Positions 35,988-43,869 of a DNA stretch of 64,000 nucleotides are shown here, in pieces. This DNA comes from Verrucomicrobiales bacterium (lineage in GTDB: Bacteria; Verrucomicrobiota; Verrucomicrobiia; Verrucomicrobiales; SLCJ01): positions 1 to 64,000 of the forward strand of contig JAGXGH010000047.1 in the NCBI GenBank assembly GCA_024636835.1. The letters run 5' to 3'. Below the pieces are notes generated by a model. That model saw only the letters and a list, made by a program, of their open reading frames with translations, had not been told where the DNA came from and did not search any database. The translations under genes were made by a program, and so were the position numbers. Position 1 is the first letter of the stretch; each line of letters begins with the position of its first letter.

Positions 35988-36443
35988 ATGTCGAAAAAAT
36001 CATCACCATCCGAACCAACACGTGTGGGCTCCATCGCCATGGAGGACTACCTCGAGCAGATCTCTGAACTCATCGAACTGAAGGGATATGCACGCGTTAT
36101 AGATATTGCTGAACGCTTGACCATCTCACAGGCCAGCGTGACCAACATGGTCAAAAAACTCGGCGCCGAAGGGCTCGTGAACTACGAGCGATATCGTGGA
36201 ATGACACTGACGCAACGCGGAGAAGAGGTCGCTACCTATATTCGCCAAAGGCATGAACTTTTGACGCGCTTTCTCGAACTCTTCGGAATCGATGACACGA
36301 CGATTTACGACGACGTTGAAGGAATGGAGCACCACATTTCCGGTCCGACTCTTCGAGTGTTTGACGCTCTGGTCGCCGAGTTGGAAAAATCGCCGGAGAT
36401 GGTCAAGCGAGTGAAGAAGAAATTGAAGGGAGATCATAATTGA
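35988..36443 (+). CDS. mntR: Manganese-responsive transcriptional regulator MntR
   Basis: A 151-residue DtxR-family repressor closely matching Bacillus MntR. All known manganese ligands of that protein are kept: the Asp and Glu in AMEDYLEQ, the His in RHELL, and Glu, Glu and His in VEGMEHH. The helix-turn-helix is ARVIDIAERLTISQASVTNMVKKL. Just nine bases after the second permease gene. It is expected to repress the operon when manganese is plentiful, probably at the palindrome 30763-30782. Confidence 0.95.
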   Translation: MSKKSSPSEPTRVGSIAMEDYLEQISELIELKGYARVIDIAERLTISQASVTNMVKKLGAEGLVNYERYRGMTLTQRGEEVATYIRQRHELLTRFLELFGIDDTTIYDDVEGMEHHISGPTLRVFDALVAELEKSPEMVKRVKKKLKGDHN

Positions 36444-36474
36444 CCTCGAGACGGTAGCTGGCTTGCATACAAGG

Positions 36475-36927
36475 ATGCGATTAGTGATTCAACGGGTGAG
36501 CGAGGCACGGGTTGTCGTCGAGGGTGAGATTGTCGGCGAGATCGGTGGTGGATTAATGGTTCTTCTGGGGATTGAACATGCGGACGATGAATCGGATGTG
36601 GATTGGTTGGTGACGAAGCTGGTGAAAATGCGGCTGTTTTCCGATGCGGAGGGGAAGATGAACGCGTCGTTGCAGGATGTTGGTGGAGAGCTGTTGGTGA
36701 TCAGTCAGTTCACTTTGCATGCGAGCACCAAGAAGGGGAATCGCCCGTCATTCATCCGCGCGGCAAGGCCGGATCATGCGGTGCCGCTTTATGAAGCGTT
36801 CATTGAGAAATCTTCCGCCGTCCTGGGTCGCGAGACATCGACTGGTAGGTTTGGCGCGGAGATGCGGGTGGAGTTGGTGAATGACGGACCGGTAACGATC
36901 GCCATAGATTCGCGTCAGCGGGAGTGA
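36475..36927 (+). CDS. dtd: D-aminoacyl-tRNA deacylase
   Basis: About 150 residues from the ATG at 36475 (MRLVIQRVSEARVVVEG); the frame extends four codons to a TTG. It removes wrongly attached D-amino acids and glycine from tRNAs. The active-site motif SQFTLHASTKKGNRPSF and the C-terminal GRFGAEMRVELVNDGP are the DTD signatures. It follows mntR by 31 bases and may share the operon, but its role is unrelated. The interspersed repeat copy 2 begins 15 bases after its stop. Confidence 0.94.
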   Translation: MRLVIQRVSEARVVVEGEIVGEIGGGLMVLLGIEHADDESDVDWLVTKLVKMRLFSDAEGKMNASLQDVGGELLVISQFTLHASTKKGNRPSFIRAARPDHAVPLYEAFIEKSSAVLGRETSTGRFGAEMRVELVNDGPVTIAIDSRQRE

Positions 36928-36941
36928 CGGAATTCTGTGTC

Positions 36942-37067
36942 ATACCAAATCTTGGTAATGAGCTGACGCGATAGAGCTTAGAGTTGGTTGATCGTGAATT
37001 ATTTGTGCGCGGCGTATAGTCATTTTTTTATTCGAAACGGGTATTATTTCTCAAGGTGATTTGGTAT
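36942..37067 (+). repeat. 140-bp interspersed repeat, copy 2
   Basis: Begins with the palindrome TACCAAATCTTGGTA and ends with GATTTGGTAT, so the ends are inverted repeats of each other. The middle is diverged: the core hairpin is deleted after CTGACGCG, but ATTTGTGCGCGGCGTATAGTC is kept. Confidence 0.8.
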
Positions 37068-37177
37068 AACTCGATTCCCCGTGGCTTGTTGTGAGGAGAA
37101 TCTAATAGAGATTTTTCGAAGAAACCGCGTGGTGTAATCGTTGAACATCAACGGAATGGGCCTATTTCCATTTTTCT

Positions 37178-39373
37178 ATGAGAAACCGACTATCCAAACG
37201 TAAGCCAAAGCAAACCTCTGCATTGCAACGCGTTCAACAGCGCCAGTCAAAGTTCCGCTGGAACCTGGGCGTGCTCGTGTTGATTTGCGGCATGATGATT
37301 TGGATGGCTGCCAGCGACGAGCGTCTCGGCGGCTCTGGCGGGTTGAGCATTACCCGCACCGATAGCGATTATAAGATCGAAGAGCCGAAAGTTGAAGAAG
37401 TGGAAGTGCCGGAACTTGTGCCATTGGAACCCGAGCCAGTGGCTGTCGTTGTGCCTGAGGTGATGGAAATCCCCGAACCTGAACCCAAGGTTGAGGAAGA
37501 GCCGGAAATTGTGGCGCAAGAAGATAGTGAGCCGAAGAAGCGGAAGAACAAGTTCGCCAACGAAGAGCTTCTCAAGTTGCGGGGCATGGCTTCCGAGCGC
37601 GATACAGAGAAAGAGCGGGATTTGGCATTGATCGACGCGGCAATGGAGTATGGACAATTCGATGAGTATCGCGCGTTTGTGGAGCGGTCACTCACGCCCG
37701 AGATGAAAAACGTTCGCCTGATCGAAGGGCGGAATCGCTATGACGAACTTTTCAGTGAGCGTGCGCTCTATGTTGCATTTCTTCGTTGGCATGTGTTGGG
37801 CAAGTTACCTGCCGCCAAGCTCGCGGAAATTACAGCGAACCCGTATCAGCGCGATTGGCTGAAGTTTATCCTAAGCAATCCAGAGCCGATGGAGGAAATC
37901 ATGAACACACTGCATCAGGAGGACGATGCAGAATTTTTGATCGAGTTTCTAAGCCAAGTGTGGGACGCGAAGCCTGAATTGGGTGAGAAATACTTCAGCC
38001 TGGCCTTGGCGAGTGGAGCGGTTTTTGACCACGTGCTGAAGTTTCACAATTCTGAGGATTATAACGAGGAGACGGTCGTCGATCCCTTGGGACGATACCT
38101 TTGGTATGTCGAAAAAAACGAGAAGGGGAAATTGGAGGCACCCGTAGATCGCCAGCGGGCACGCGATCTCGTTTGGGTGGTTTGCGCTCCAGTGACGACT
38201 GATGAGCTAGATTGGGCATTGCGTTATATGCAACTCAGCCGGAATGGGTGGGGGGCTGCTTACGGAGAGATTGAGTACCTCATGGAGCGCGCGGTGGATG
38301 GGCTGAATCCCTACGAGGAATATACTTTTGCGGAAATTCGCAAAGAGGGCGGGATCTGCGGCGATCAATCGTACTATTGTGCGAACACCGCTCGTGCGGC
38401 GGGCATCCCTGCGATGATTTTTACCGGCGAGACAGATTCCGGTCCGCACGCCTGGGTAGGGCTGAAAGTGAAACCCGATGAATGGGATACGAAAATTGGT
38501 AGGATTGGAGGAGTGGCCGAGGGACGGACGACGAATCCGCAAACCGACAGCAGCATCACCGAGCAGGAAGTTTGGTTGTGGAATGACCGCGACTATCAGC
38601 GCGAGTCCACCTTCCTCTCCGTATTCAGGCACTTATGGTTGGCCGACTATTTTCAGGCGATGAACAATCAGGAAGAGTTTGAAAAGGCTGTGACTCTAGC
38701 GAACAAGCTCGGTGAGAGCTTTGTCGCCACCTGGGAGCGTCTCTATGTGATGTTGGAGGATCGTTCGTCGAAAGCGGAGGATCGCAGCGCGAAGGAAGTT
38801 CTCGAACCTTGGAAGTCGTTCGTCTTCGACGTTCGGCGTCAGTTCAGGGAGAACCCAAGGATGGCGGAAATGGCACAGCGTGCGGAAGATAAGCAGGTGT
38901 TTCCCTATAGTGAACTGGACGACATCCGGCGCGACTTGAACCGCGAGCGTCAGCGTCTCGAGCGCTTCACCGGCGAGCAAGCGGACTTGATCGCAGACAA
39001 CCTGAAGCGAGAAGCGGATATCATCACCAAACGGCTCGATGAAGATGCGACCAAGGAAATCAGCCAGCTCTACGATTCATCGCTGCGCCGCTTTGGCGGC
39101 TCGGTTACCGGGTTCAAGGAGATGGCACGTGATTATCATAACTTCACCAAAGACGATCCTGAGATTGCTCGCAAAGCAGTGCGTGACATCGAGCTCGCCT
39201 TCATGAGGGTGATCGAATCCGGTAGCAAGGATTGGTTCCGTGCGAAGACCGAATCGGCCATCTACGAAATGATCTGCACCTTTTATCGTGAGGTCGGAGA
39301 TACTGACCGAGCAGAGCTTCTTGAAAAACGCTACAAGCGCCTCGTCGACCGTGCGGAACGCGGTGCGTTGTGA
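37178..39373 (+). CDS. Membrane-anchored transglutaminase-like protein
   Basis: A 731-residue protein with a basic N-terminal tail, one membrane helix (NLGVLVLICGMMIWMAA, about residues 30-46) and an acidic Glu/Pro-rich linker (about 65-120). The central region (about 380-480) has a transglutaminase-like core: the Cys in GGICGDQSYYCANTARAAGIP, the His in SGPHAWVGL and an Asp nearby complete a Cys-His-Asp triad. The C-terminal third is highly charged and helical (RRDLNRERQRLERFTGEQAD). Such proteins in Verrucomicrobia are probably extracytoplasmic peptidases or cross-linkers, but the activity is unproven. Stands alone. Confidence 0.8.
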   Translation: MRNRLSKRKPKQTSALQRVQQRQSKFRWNLGVLVLICGMMIWMAASDERLGGSGGLSITRTDSDYKIEEPKVEEVEVPELVPLEPEPVAVVVPEVMEIPEPEPKVEEEPEIVAQEDSEPKKRKNKFANEELLKLRGMASERDTEKERDLALIDAAMEYGQFDEYRAFVERSLTPEMKNVRLIEGRNRYDELFSERALYVAFLRWHVLGKLPAAKLAEITANPYQRDWLKFILSNPEPMEEIMNTLHQEDDAEFLIEFLSQVWDAKPELGEKYFSLALASGAVFDHVLKFHNSEDYNEETVVDPLGRYLWYVEKNEKGKLEAPVDRQRARDLVWVVCAPVTTDELDWALRYMQLSRNGWGAAYGEIEYLMERAVDGLNPYEEYTFAEIRKEGGICGDQSYYCANTARAAGIPAMIFTGETDSGPHAWVGLKVKPDEWDTKIGRIGGVAEGRTTNPQTDSSITEQEVWLWNDRDYQRESTFLSVFRHLWLADYFQAMNNQEEFEKAVTLANKLGESFVATWERLYVMLEDRSSKAEDRSAKEVLEPWKSFVFDVRRQFRENPRMAEMAQRAEDKQVFPYSELDDIRRDLNRERQRLERFTGEQADLIADNLKREADIITKRLDEDATKEISQLYDSSLRRFGGSVTGFKEMARDYHNFTKDDPEIARKAVRDIELAFMRVIESGSKDWFRAKTESAIYEMICTFYREVGDTDRAELLEKRYKRLVDRAERGAL

Positions 39374-39520
39374 GTTGTTGGGAGAATGGACAGGAATGGA
39401 CAATGTTCTTTGCGCGCCATTTTTGTATCAGGAGCTATTCTTGGTATTTAGCATAGCAAACCGCGCTCAGTTTCGCACCACACCACCGCTTCTTTCGTGA
39501 TCCCTGTTTCGCGGTATGTT

Positions 39521-39658
39521 TATACCGCTATCGAATAAATAGCTGCCTATTCGCCGCGCACAAGTAGATCACAATGAAGCAACTAAACATCCACTTGTCA
39601 ATCGCGTGCCGCGCAGCGGTTTTACGAGACGCGTCAGATTATTACCAAGATTGATATT
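39521..39658 (-). repeat. 140-bp interspersed repeat, copy 3
   Basis: The same family read on the minus strand: TGACGCGTCTCGTAAAACCG, then CTGCGCGGCACGCGATTG, then ACAAGTGGAT...ATCTACTTGTGCGCGGCGAATAGG, ending with ATACCGC inverted. The leading palindrome is degenerate in this copy (TACCAAGATTGATA on the plus strand). Confidence 0.85.
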
Positions 39659-39746
39659 AGGTGATATCACAGAGGGAACGCATCTCCTTCAGGAGCTTGG
39701 AAATGGAGGCTGATATACACACTCATCCTCTGAAATAATTGTAAAA

Positions 39747-39818
39747 ACCCTTGAGATACCGACAAATATCCGGTTTCCTCTATGATGACTGCCTCAGCGG
39801 ATATCACCCCGCGAGTTC
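39747..39818 (+). other. Putative attC-like site 0 (weak)
   Basis: Imperfect palindrome with arms ATATCCG/CGGATAT around a loop of about 25 bases, ending GCGAGTTC. It would form the left boundary of the first cassette-like gene, whose ATG is 28 bases beyond. Weaker than sites 1-3. Confidence 0.25.
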
Positions 39819-39845
39819 ATACGAACAACACTTTAGCTAAGAATA

Positions 39846-40292
39846 ATGAAACTTTCTGGAACAATCATTGTTTTTGCTCTGGTGGCAGTTGCCGCCCTCA
39901 TTGTCTTAACTCCAACCAACTCAAATGAAGAGAAGTTTGCAGATCATCGAGATTGGCTCCTTGATCTTTCAAAGCGCGACATTCACCTCCCACAATCAAT
40001 CAACACTGATGAAGTTCTCGATGCCGGCTATTGGGGCGGGTTCGGTGATAGCTCTGCGTTTGCCATTATTGAAACTAGCCCTGAGAATATAGAAATTCTT
40101 AAAAGAAATGCATTACAGCACCTTTCTACAATAGCTTTCGAAACCACCACTCTCCCGGCATCAATGGATGGCTTATTTTACGACGGAAATGGTGAAATCA
40201 TAAAAAAAGAATTCCCTCAATCGGTGACATATTACCTCTGGTTCAGGAAAGACTCACCCCATGTATTCACAATCCTTAGAACTAAGAGCTAA
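39846..40292 (+). CDS. Small exported protein in the cassette-like array
   Basis: A 148-residue protein with an N-terminal hydrophobic segment (TIIVFALVAVAALIVLTPT) that may be a signal peptide or anchor. The mature part (KFADHRDWLLDLSKRDIHLP, YWGGFGDSSAFAIIETSPENIEIL) has no family I recognise. The stop codon (40290-40292) lies within an attC-like palindrome. Base composition looks more AT-rich than neighbouring genes. Confidence 0.65.
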   Translation: MKLSGTIIVFALVAVAALIVLTPTNSNEEKFADHRDWLLDLSKRDIHLPQSINTDEVLDAGYWGGFGDSSAFAIIETSPENIEILKRNALQHLSTIAFETTTLPASMDGLFYDGNGEIIKKEFPQSVTYYLWFRKDSPHVFTILRTKS

Positions 40293-40349
40293 CCAGGCAG
40301 TAGTGGACAATTCCGTTCGTGCCTCACTCCATGCCATACTTTGACGTTC
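40289..40349 (+). other. attC-like recombination site 1
   Basis: A 61-bp imperfect palindrome that starts CTAACC at the stop codon of the upstream gene and ends TTTGACGTTC. Arms GGCA-gt-AGTG and CACT-cca-TGCC pair with small internal loops, like the extrahelical bases of integron attC sites. The next gene starts seven bases later. The canonical GTTRRRY end is not met (GTTCGAC). Confidence 0.4.
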
Positions 40350-40354
40350 GACGA

Positions 40355-40993
40355 ATGAAAACCTGGCTACTAGTTGCCTTTATATTTTCCAGCACATTTG
40401 GTGTCTGTGATGAGCTTTCGTTGAAGCGGATATCCAAGGGCGATAAGGTGGAGGCAGGCCACATTTACTATCAGATATCTCGGGATGATCGAGTTATTCG
40501 AATGAGTATCATTAATACCTACGGTGACGCAGTTTTCGCCAAAAAAGATTCGCTCAAAATTAGTAGCATAACGATTGATATTTCAGATGAGGGTCTTCCC
40601 TATTTCATGACTACAGGCGGTCAAGGATCGAATGGGCCGGTGGATTATGTTAGATTGGGTTACGAGACACATTCAGGCGGTCGCTACTGTGGATGTATGA
40701 TGTATCACTGCACTCCATTGCGCTATCCATTCCACCACGCTGACCTTGACCCAAACGACAAGATTCGTATTAAGGCATACATACCAGCCTATTTTGGAGA
40801 CTTGAGTAGACAGCGGACTTTGATCGTAGATTGTAACACCACAGTTGGCGACATACCTCTAACTATCAGTAAGAAGGACTCTGGTAACGCCACAGAGGTC
40901 GAAGGCAGCGCTGACCAACCCGCTACTGCTCCGAGTCCGGAGCTGGAGAGTAATAAGAAAATTAAACCTGAATCGGAGGTTAGCCCCCAGTAG
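40355..40993 (+). CDS. Small exported protein in the cassette-like array
   Basis: About 212 residues from the ATG at 40355 (MKTWLLVAFIFSSTFGVCDE), which opens a signal peptide; a longer frame to 40319 needs GTG and runs into the attC-like site. Mature sequence is beta-rich (YQISRDDRVIRMSIINTYGD) with a Cys pair in GGRYCGCMMYHCTPLRYPFHH that might bind metal, and a low-complexity Ser/Lys/Glu tail. No family recognised. The stop lies inside the next palindrome. Confidence 0.65.
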   Translation: MKTWLLVAFIFSSTFGVCDELSLKRISKGDKVEAGHIYYQISRDDRVIRMSIINTYGDAVFAKKDSLKISSITIDISDEGLPYFMTTGGQGSNGPVDYVRLGYETHSGGRYCGCMMYHCTPLRYPFHHADLDPNDKIRIKAYIPAYFGDLSRQRTLIVDCNTTVGDIPLTISKKDSGNATEVEGSADQPATAPSPELESNKKIKPESEVSPQ

Positions 40994-41019
40994 CGGGTGG
41001 CAGGCTTCTAACGTTCTCC
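40975..41019 (+). other. attC-like recombination site 2
   Basis: A near-perfect 45-bp palindrome: GGAG-GTTAG at 40975-40983 pairs with CTAAC-GTT-CTCC at 41008-41019, leaving the GTT bulged, with AGCC/GGCT inside. It overlaps the stop of the upstream gene (40991-40993), and the next start codon follows by eight bases. Confidence 0.45.
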
Positions 41020-41027
41020 AAAGAAAA

Positions 41028-41888
41028 ATGACGCAGGTAGCTAACTCGGCAGAATCCGTATTTTCCTTTATTGAGGCCACGGCAGATGCTGACGATTCTG
41101 GGTTTCGGTGGGCGACATATGACTATGAAAATCGCCTTCATCACCACTTCAGTATCTTCAATGGTGTGGGCGGAATACCAATATTCCTTTCGGCCTACTT
41201 TGAGGCCACGAAGAATCCACGATCTCTTGAGCTTGCGCGAGGTGCCCTCACTTGGGCATTTCAGAATGAACCCAAAACCGGCAACTTCCAACGCGGCCTC
41301 CAGTTGGGTAAGTTTGGACTCGTCTATTCCGCCCTTTGCCTTTCCTGAGCCAGTGGTCGCGATGAATTTTCCGACCTTATCGAAGAGTCGTCAAACAAGG
41401 TTCTCGCCGAACCACCCGGACCCGTCACCGATTTTCTCAGCGGAGAAGCTTCTAATGGCTGGCTATTTTTACAACTTTGGCAGAAGAGCTCAGATGGAAA
41501 GTATCTTGAAGGAGCGGTCCGATGCGGACATTGGCTCGAGGATCAGCTCACTACGGACGATCTGGGAACTCACTGTTTAGTGGAAACGATCCAAAAAGGC
41601 TTTGGACCTATACCCTTCACAGGGCTGGCTCACGGTATATCTGGAGTGGCCTATTTCTTCGCCTGTCTTTACCAGGCCACTTCTGACCTTCACTGGAAGG
41701 GCTTGGCGACAGCGCTTCTGGGTACTCTGATCCGTCACGGTCAACCTGCACTGGGTGGAATCAACTGGAGTCCCAGAATGGGGAATAATGAATACGGTCA
41801 TTCATCCAAGAGGAGAACCCCAAAGATGCAGCACCCAATCCCTGACCTCGCTGTGTTTTCGGATCGATTTTATGATTTCAACCCTTAA
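41028..41888 (+). pseudogene. LanC-like protein interrupted by an in-frame TGA
   Basis: One reading frame of 287 codons resembles the lanthionine-synthetase C-like (alpha/alpha toroid) fold: FNGVGGIPIFLSAYFEATKN, RGLQLGKFGLVYSAL, then after the stop GLAHGISGVAYFFACLYQATS. It is broken once by TGA at 41346-41348, yet stays in the same frame and keeps homologous sequence on both sides. Options are a nonsense mutation, an assembly error or readthrough; a selenocysteine seems unlikely. The typical LanC zinc ligands (Cys and Cys-His) are not obvious, and it ends about 100 residues short of a full LanC. Lies between attC-like sites 2 and 3. Confidence 0.65.
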
Positions 41889-41939
41889 CCTGTCATCGAC
41901 GTGCGCCACCCAGTCAGGGATTGGTGCGCTTTGACGTTC
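41886..41939 (+). other. attC-like recombination site 3
   Basis: Starts TTAACC at the stop codon of the LanC-like gene and ends TTTGACGTTC. The stem GTGCGCCA-CCC pairs with GGG-at-TGGTGCGC (two G-T wobbles, one two-base bulge). The conserved TTTGACGTT end is the same as in sites 1 and 4. Confidence 0.42.
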
Positions 41940-41973
41940 TTCTGAAAATTCGCTGCGCACCCAGTCATTCATT

Positions 41974-42438
41974 ATGCCTATCACTCTTGCCGAAACGAAA
42001 ATGCGTTATCCAGAAGCAAAGACATTCAAGTTTGGTGATAATCGTGTTCTCTGTGACCAGCTTTTATCATTTGTTCGCCTAGGTAAGAAGCAGGCTACGT
42101 GTAGTGCACTTAAAGATTTCCAAGACGATAGGGAACCCATGCCAGTGGTTGGACGAAGAGATATTGCGCTCGATTGGGATGGTCTCCCGGCACTGGTGAT
42201 TGAGACAACCGAAGTAACTATCCGCCGCTTTTGTGATGTTGATGCGGATTTTGCATTAGCGGAAGGGGAGGACGAAACACTCGAAGCTTGGCAGGGCGGT
42301 CACCGAGCCTATTTTGAACGCAATGGGGGTTGGCAGTCAGATATGGAACTGGTCTGTGAGCGTTTCCGCATGATAGAAGATTTTGACTCATGGAGAAGTT
42401 TGCAAGACCCGACCATAGGCGTAGCGAATGAAACGTAG
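41974..42438 (+). CDS. ASCH-domain protein
   Basis: A 154-residue ASCH-superfamily protein (related to YqfB-type and RNA-binding PUA-like folds). The motif line GKKQATCSALKDF, EPMPVVGRRDIALDWDG, PALVIETTEVTIRRFCDVDA, FALAEGEDETLEAWQGGH is typical. ASCH proteins act on modified nucleosides or bind RNA; the substrate here is unknown. It is the last gene of the cassette-like array, starting 36 bases after attC-like site 3. Confidence 0.85.
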   Translation: MPITLAETKMRYPEAKTFKFGDNRVLCDQLLSFVRLGKKQATCSALKDFQDDREPMPVVGRRDIALDWDGLPALVIETTEVTIRRFCDVDADFALAEGEDETLEAWQGGHRAYFERNGGWQSDMELVCERFRMIEDFDSWRSLQDPTIGVANET

Positions 42439-42498
42439 AAGCCAGACCTCAGAACCCCTGACCCACCGCGAGTTTTAGCTTGCATGACCACTACATCC

Positions 42499-42552
42499 TC
42501 AACCCACAGTCGAAGGCGCCCCCTGGTCAGTGGTCCTGTGTCCTTTGACGTT
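42499..42552 (+). other. attC-like recombination site 4
   Basis: Runs from TCAACCCACAG to TTTGACGTT, with arms CACAG/CTGTG and an inner GGCGCC. It lies 60 bases after the ASCH stop codon and has the TTTGACGTT end shared with sites 1 and 3. It may be the right end of the array. Confidence 0.35.
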
Positions 42553-42695
42553 TTATCGACATGTATATTCCAGATATTAAGAATTTGTCAGAATATGCTT
42601 GATTCGAAGGCGTTGAATTTTAAAAATTCAATCCACAAGCTAAGGAATAGCGGTTTGTTCCTGTTCCTATCTTAAACAACATACGACCTATCAAT

Positions 42696-43451
42696 ATGAA
42701 ATCTATGTTCCGATTGATCATTCCCGTCTCCGCGACGGTTCTCGCACTTGCTGGCCAGTCTCATGCGGCACTTGTTCTTGGAGGTGACTTCCAACTTTAC
42801 AAGCCGGGTAGCACCACAATTACCGCAGAACTTGTAGACAACGGGTTTGCCCAGTGGACTAGCGCGCTTACTACTCCTGTTAGCCCCGATAGTATGAACG
42901 TCGCCACTGGTTCGGCCAATTACAGCGATGCCACGAGTGGAAGTGAAGCCGATCTTCTCGGATGGACCAAGCCCCAAGGCGGAGCCGACATCGTCAACAA
43001 TGGAGTTGGCGGATCGGCGGCTCTCAATCTCTTCGCCGCTTGGGGAGGCTTTCCCAGACCAATCGTGGATACGGCGGGTTCACTCCATATGATCGGGGCG
43101 GCTGATACCATAACAATCACCACCATGGTTGGCGGGCCGTCCGGAGGCCCAAAATCGGGTTCCTTCTTTTTCAGTCTCTACGCCAACGGCGTTGAAGTCA
43201 CCCCTTCTTCGTCTATCAACCAATCTTTGCCCCTTGATGAGGGCTTCCAGATGATCTCCCGGACTTACGATAGCACCGCGTTGGCTGCCCACGTCGGGCA
43301 AACTACGAGTATCCGGATTGCCGTTCCTGACAGTAACACGATCGGCAACCGAATCATTTTCGATGATGTTTCGTTCACGGTGGTTCCTGAACCGTCATCG
43401 ATCGCTCTACTCGGTCTGGGAGGGCTTTTCTTCCTGTTCCGCCGGCGATAA
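42696..43451 (+). CDS. PEP-CTERM sorting-domain protein
   Basis: A 251-residue secreted protein. Signal peptide MKSMFRLIIPVSATVLALAG ending SHA; the C-terminus is a full PEP-CTERM signal, VPEPSSIALLGLGGLFFLFRRR. Such proteins are cut by an exosortase and sent to the outer surface; no exosortase gene is in the window. The mature domain is beta-rich and looks like a carbohydrate-binding or jelly-roll fold (NRIIFDDVSF near the end), but the family is not certain. Confidence 0.88.
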   Translation: MKSMFRLIIPVSATVLALAGQSHAALVLGGDFQLYKPGSTTITAELVDNGFAQWTSALTTPVSPDSMNVATGSANYSDATSGSEADLLGWTKPQGGADIVNNGVGGSAALNLFAAWGGFPRPIVDTAGSLHMIGAADTITITTMVGGPSGGPKSGSFFFSLYANGVEVTPSSSINQSLPLDEGFQMISRTYDSTALAAHVGQTTSIRIAVPDSNTIGNRIIFDDVSFTVVPEPSSIALLGLGGLFFLFRRR

Positions 43452-43869
43452 AGGCTGCGTATACTAACATATCAAACTTTTCAATCTAACGGGATTTGGA
43501 TTAAAGGTCAGATTTAGGGTAACAGATATCAAAATCACAAAAGAAGGGGTCTGGAGAGAATGGCACTGTTTTAAGAGCGGTTATCGTCATGTGTCTTCAA
43601 GGAGCACGGTGCGTCTCGCCCGTGTGAGCGGTATTCGCGGTTCTCTCCAACTTCCGAATTACTGCTTCAAACAGTGCCATTCGGGTGAGGAGAATATTGT
43701 TGCAATATAACTTAAAGACCAACTCATTGAACTACAGACGGATTTCGCACATGATACCGTGACAGCACCAAAGCCACAGGAAGGGCAGACAAGAATCCGC
43801 GGGAAGTAGCCGAAAGTTACGCGAGCGGATAACCGTTAAAATCCATTATCCTGCAATTGGTTAGCCTTC
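43452..43869. other. Intergenic region with the second 125-bp element
   Basis: A 418-base gap between a PEP-CTERM gene and a Gfo/Idh oxidoreductase. It holds copy 2 of the 125-bp inverted-repeat element (43558-43682). The rest shows no gene or clear site. Confidence 0.7.
43558..43682. repeat. 125-bp inverted-repeat element, copy 2
   Basis: Terminal repeats GAATGGCACTGTTTTAAG (43558-43575) and its inverse with one mismatch (43665-43682). Length equals copy 1 (125 bp) and the sequence is the reverse complement of copy 1 with scattered differences. The outer nine bases of the copy 1 terminal repeats are not conserved here, so the mobile unit is probably the 125-bp part. Confidence 0.87.

Larger units (their letters stand above)
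39374..39845. other. Intergenic region with a repeat copy and a possible cassette boundary
   Basis: A 472-base gap. It holds interspersed repeat copy 3 (39521-39658, minus orientation) and, at about 39747-39818, a weak attC-like structure with arms ATATCCG and CGGATAT that ends GCGAGTTC. No gene is seen. Confidence 0.6.

Noticed and set aside
40289-42552. The palindromes of the cassette-like region as rho-independent terminators
   Set aside because: None is followed by a T-run in either direction, and the shared TTTGACGTT end and the position at stop codons fit recombination sites better.
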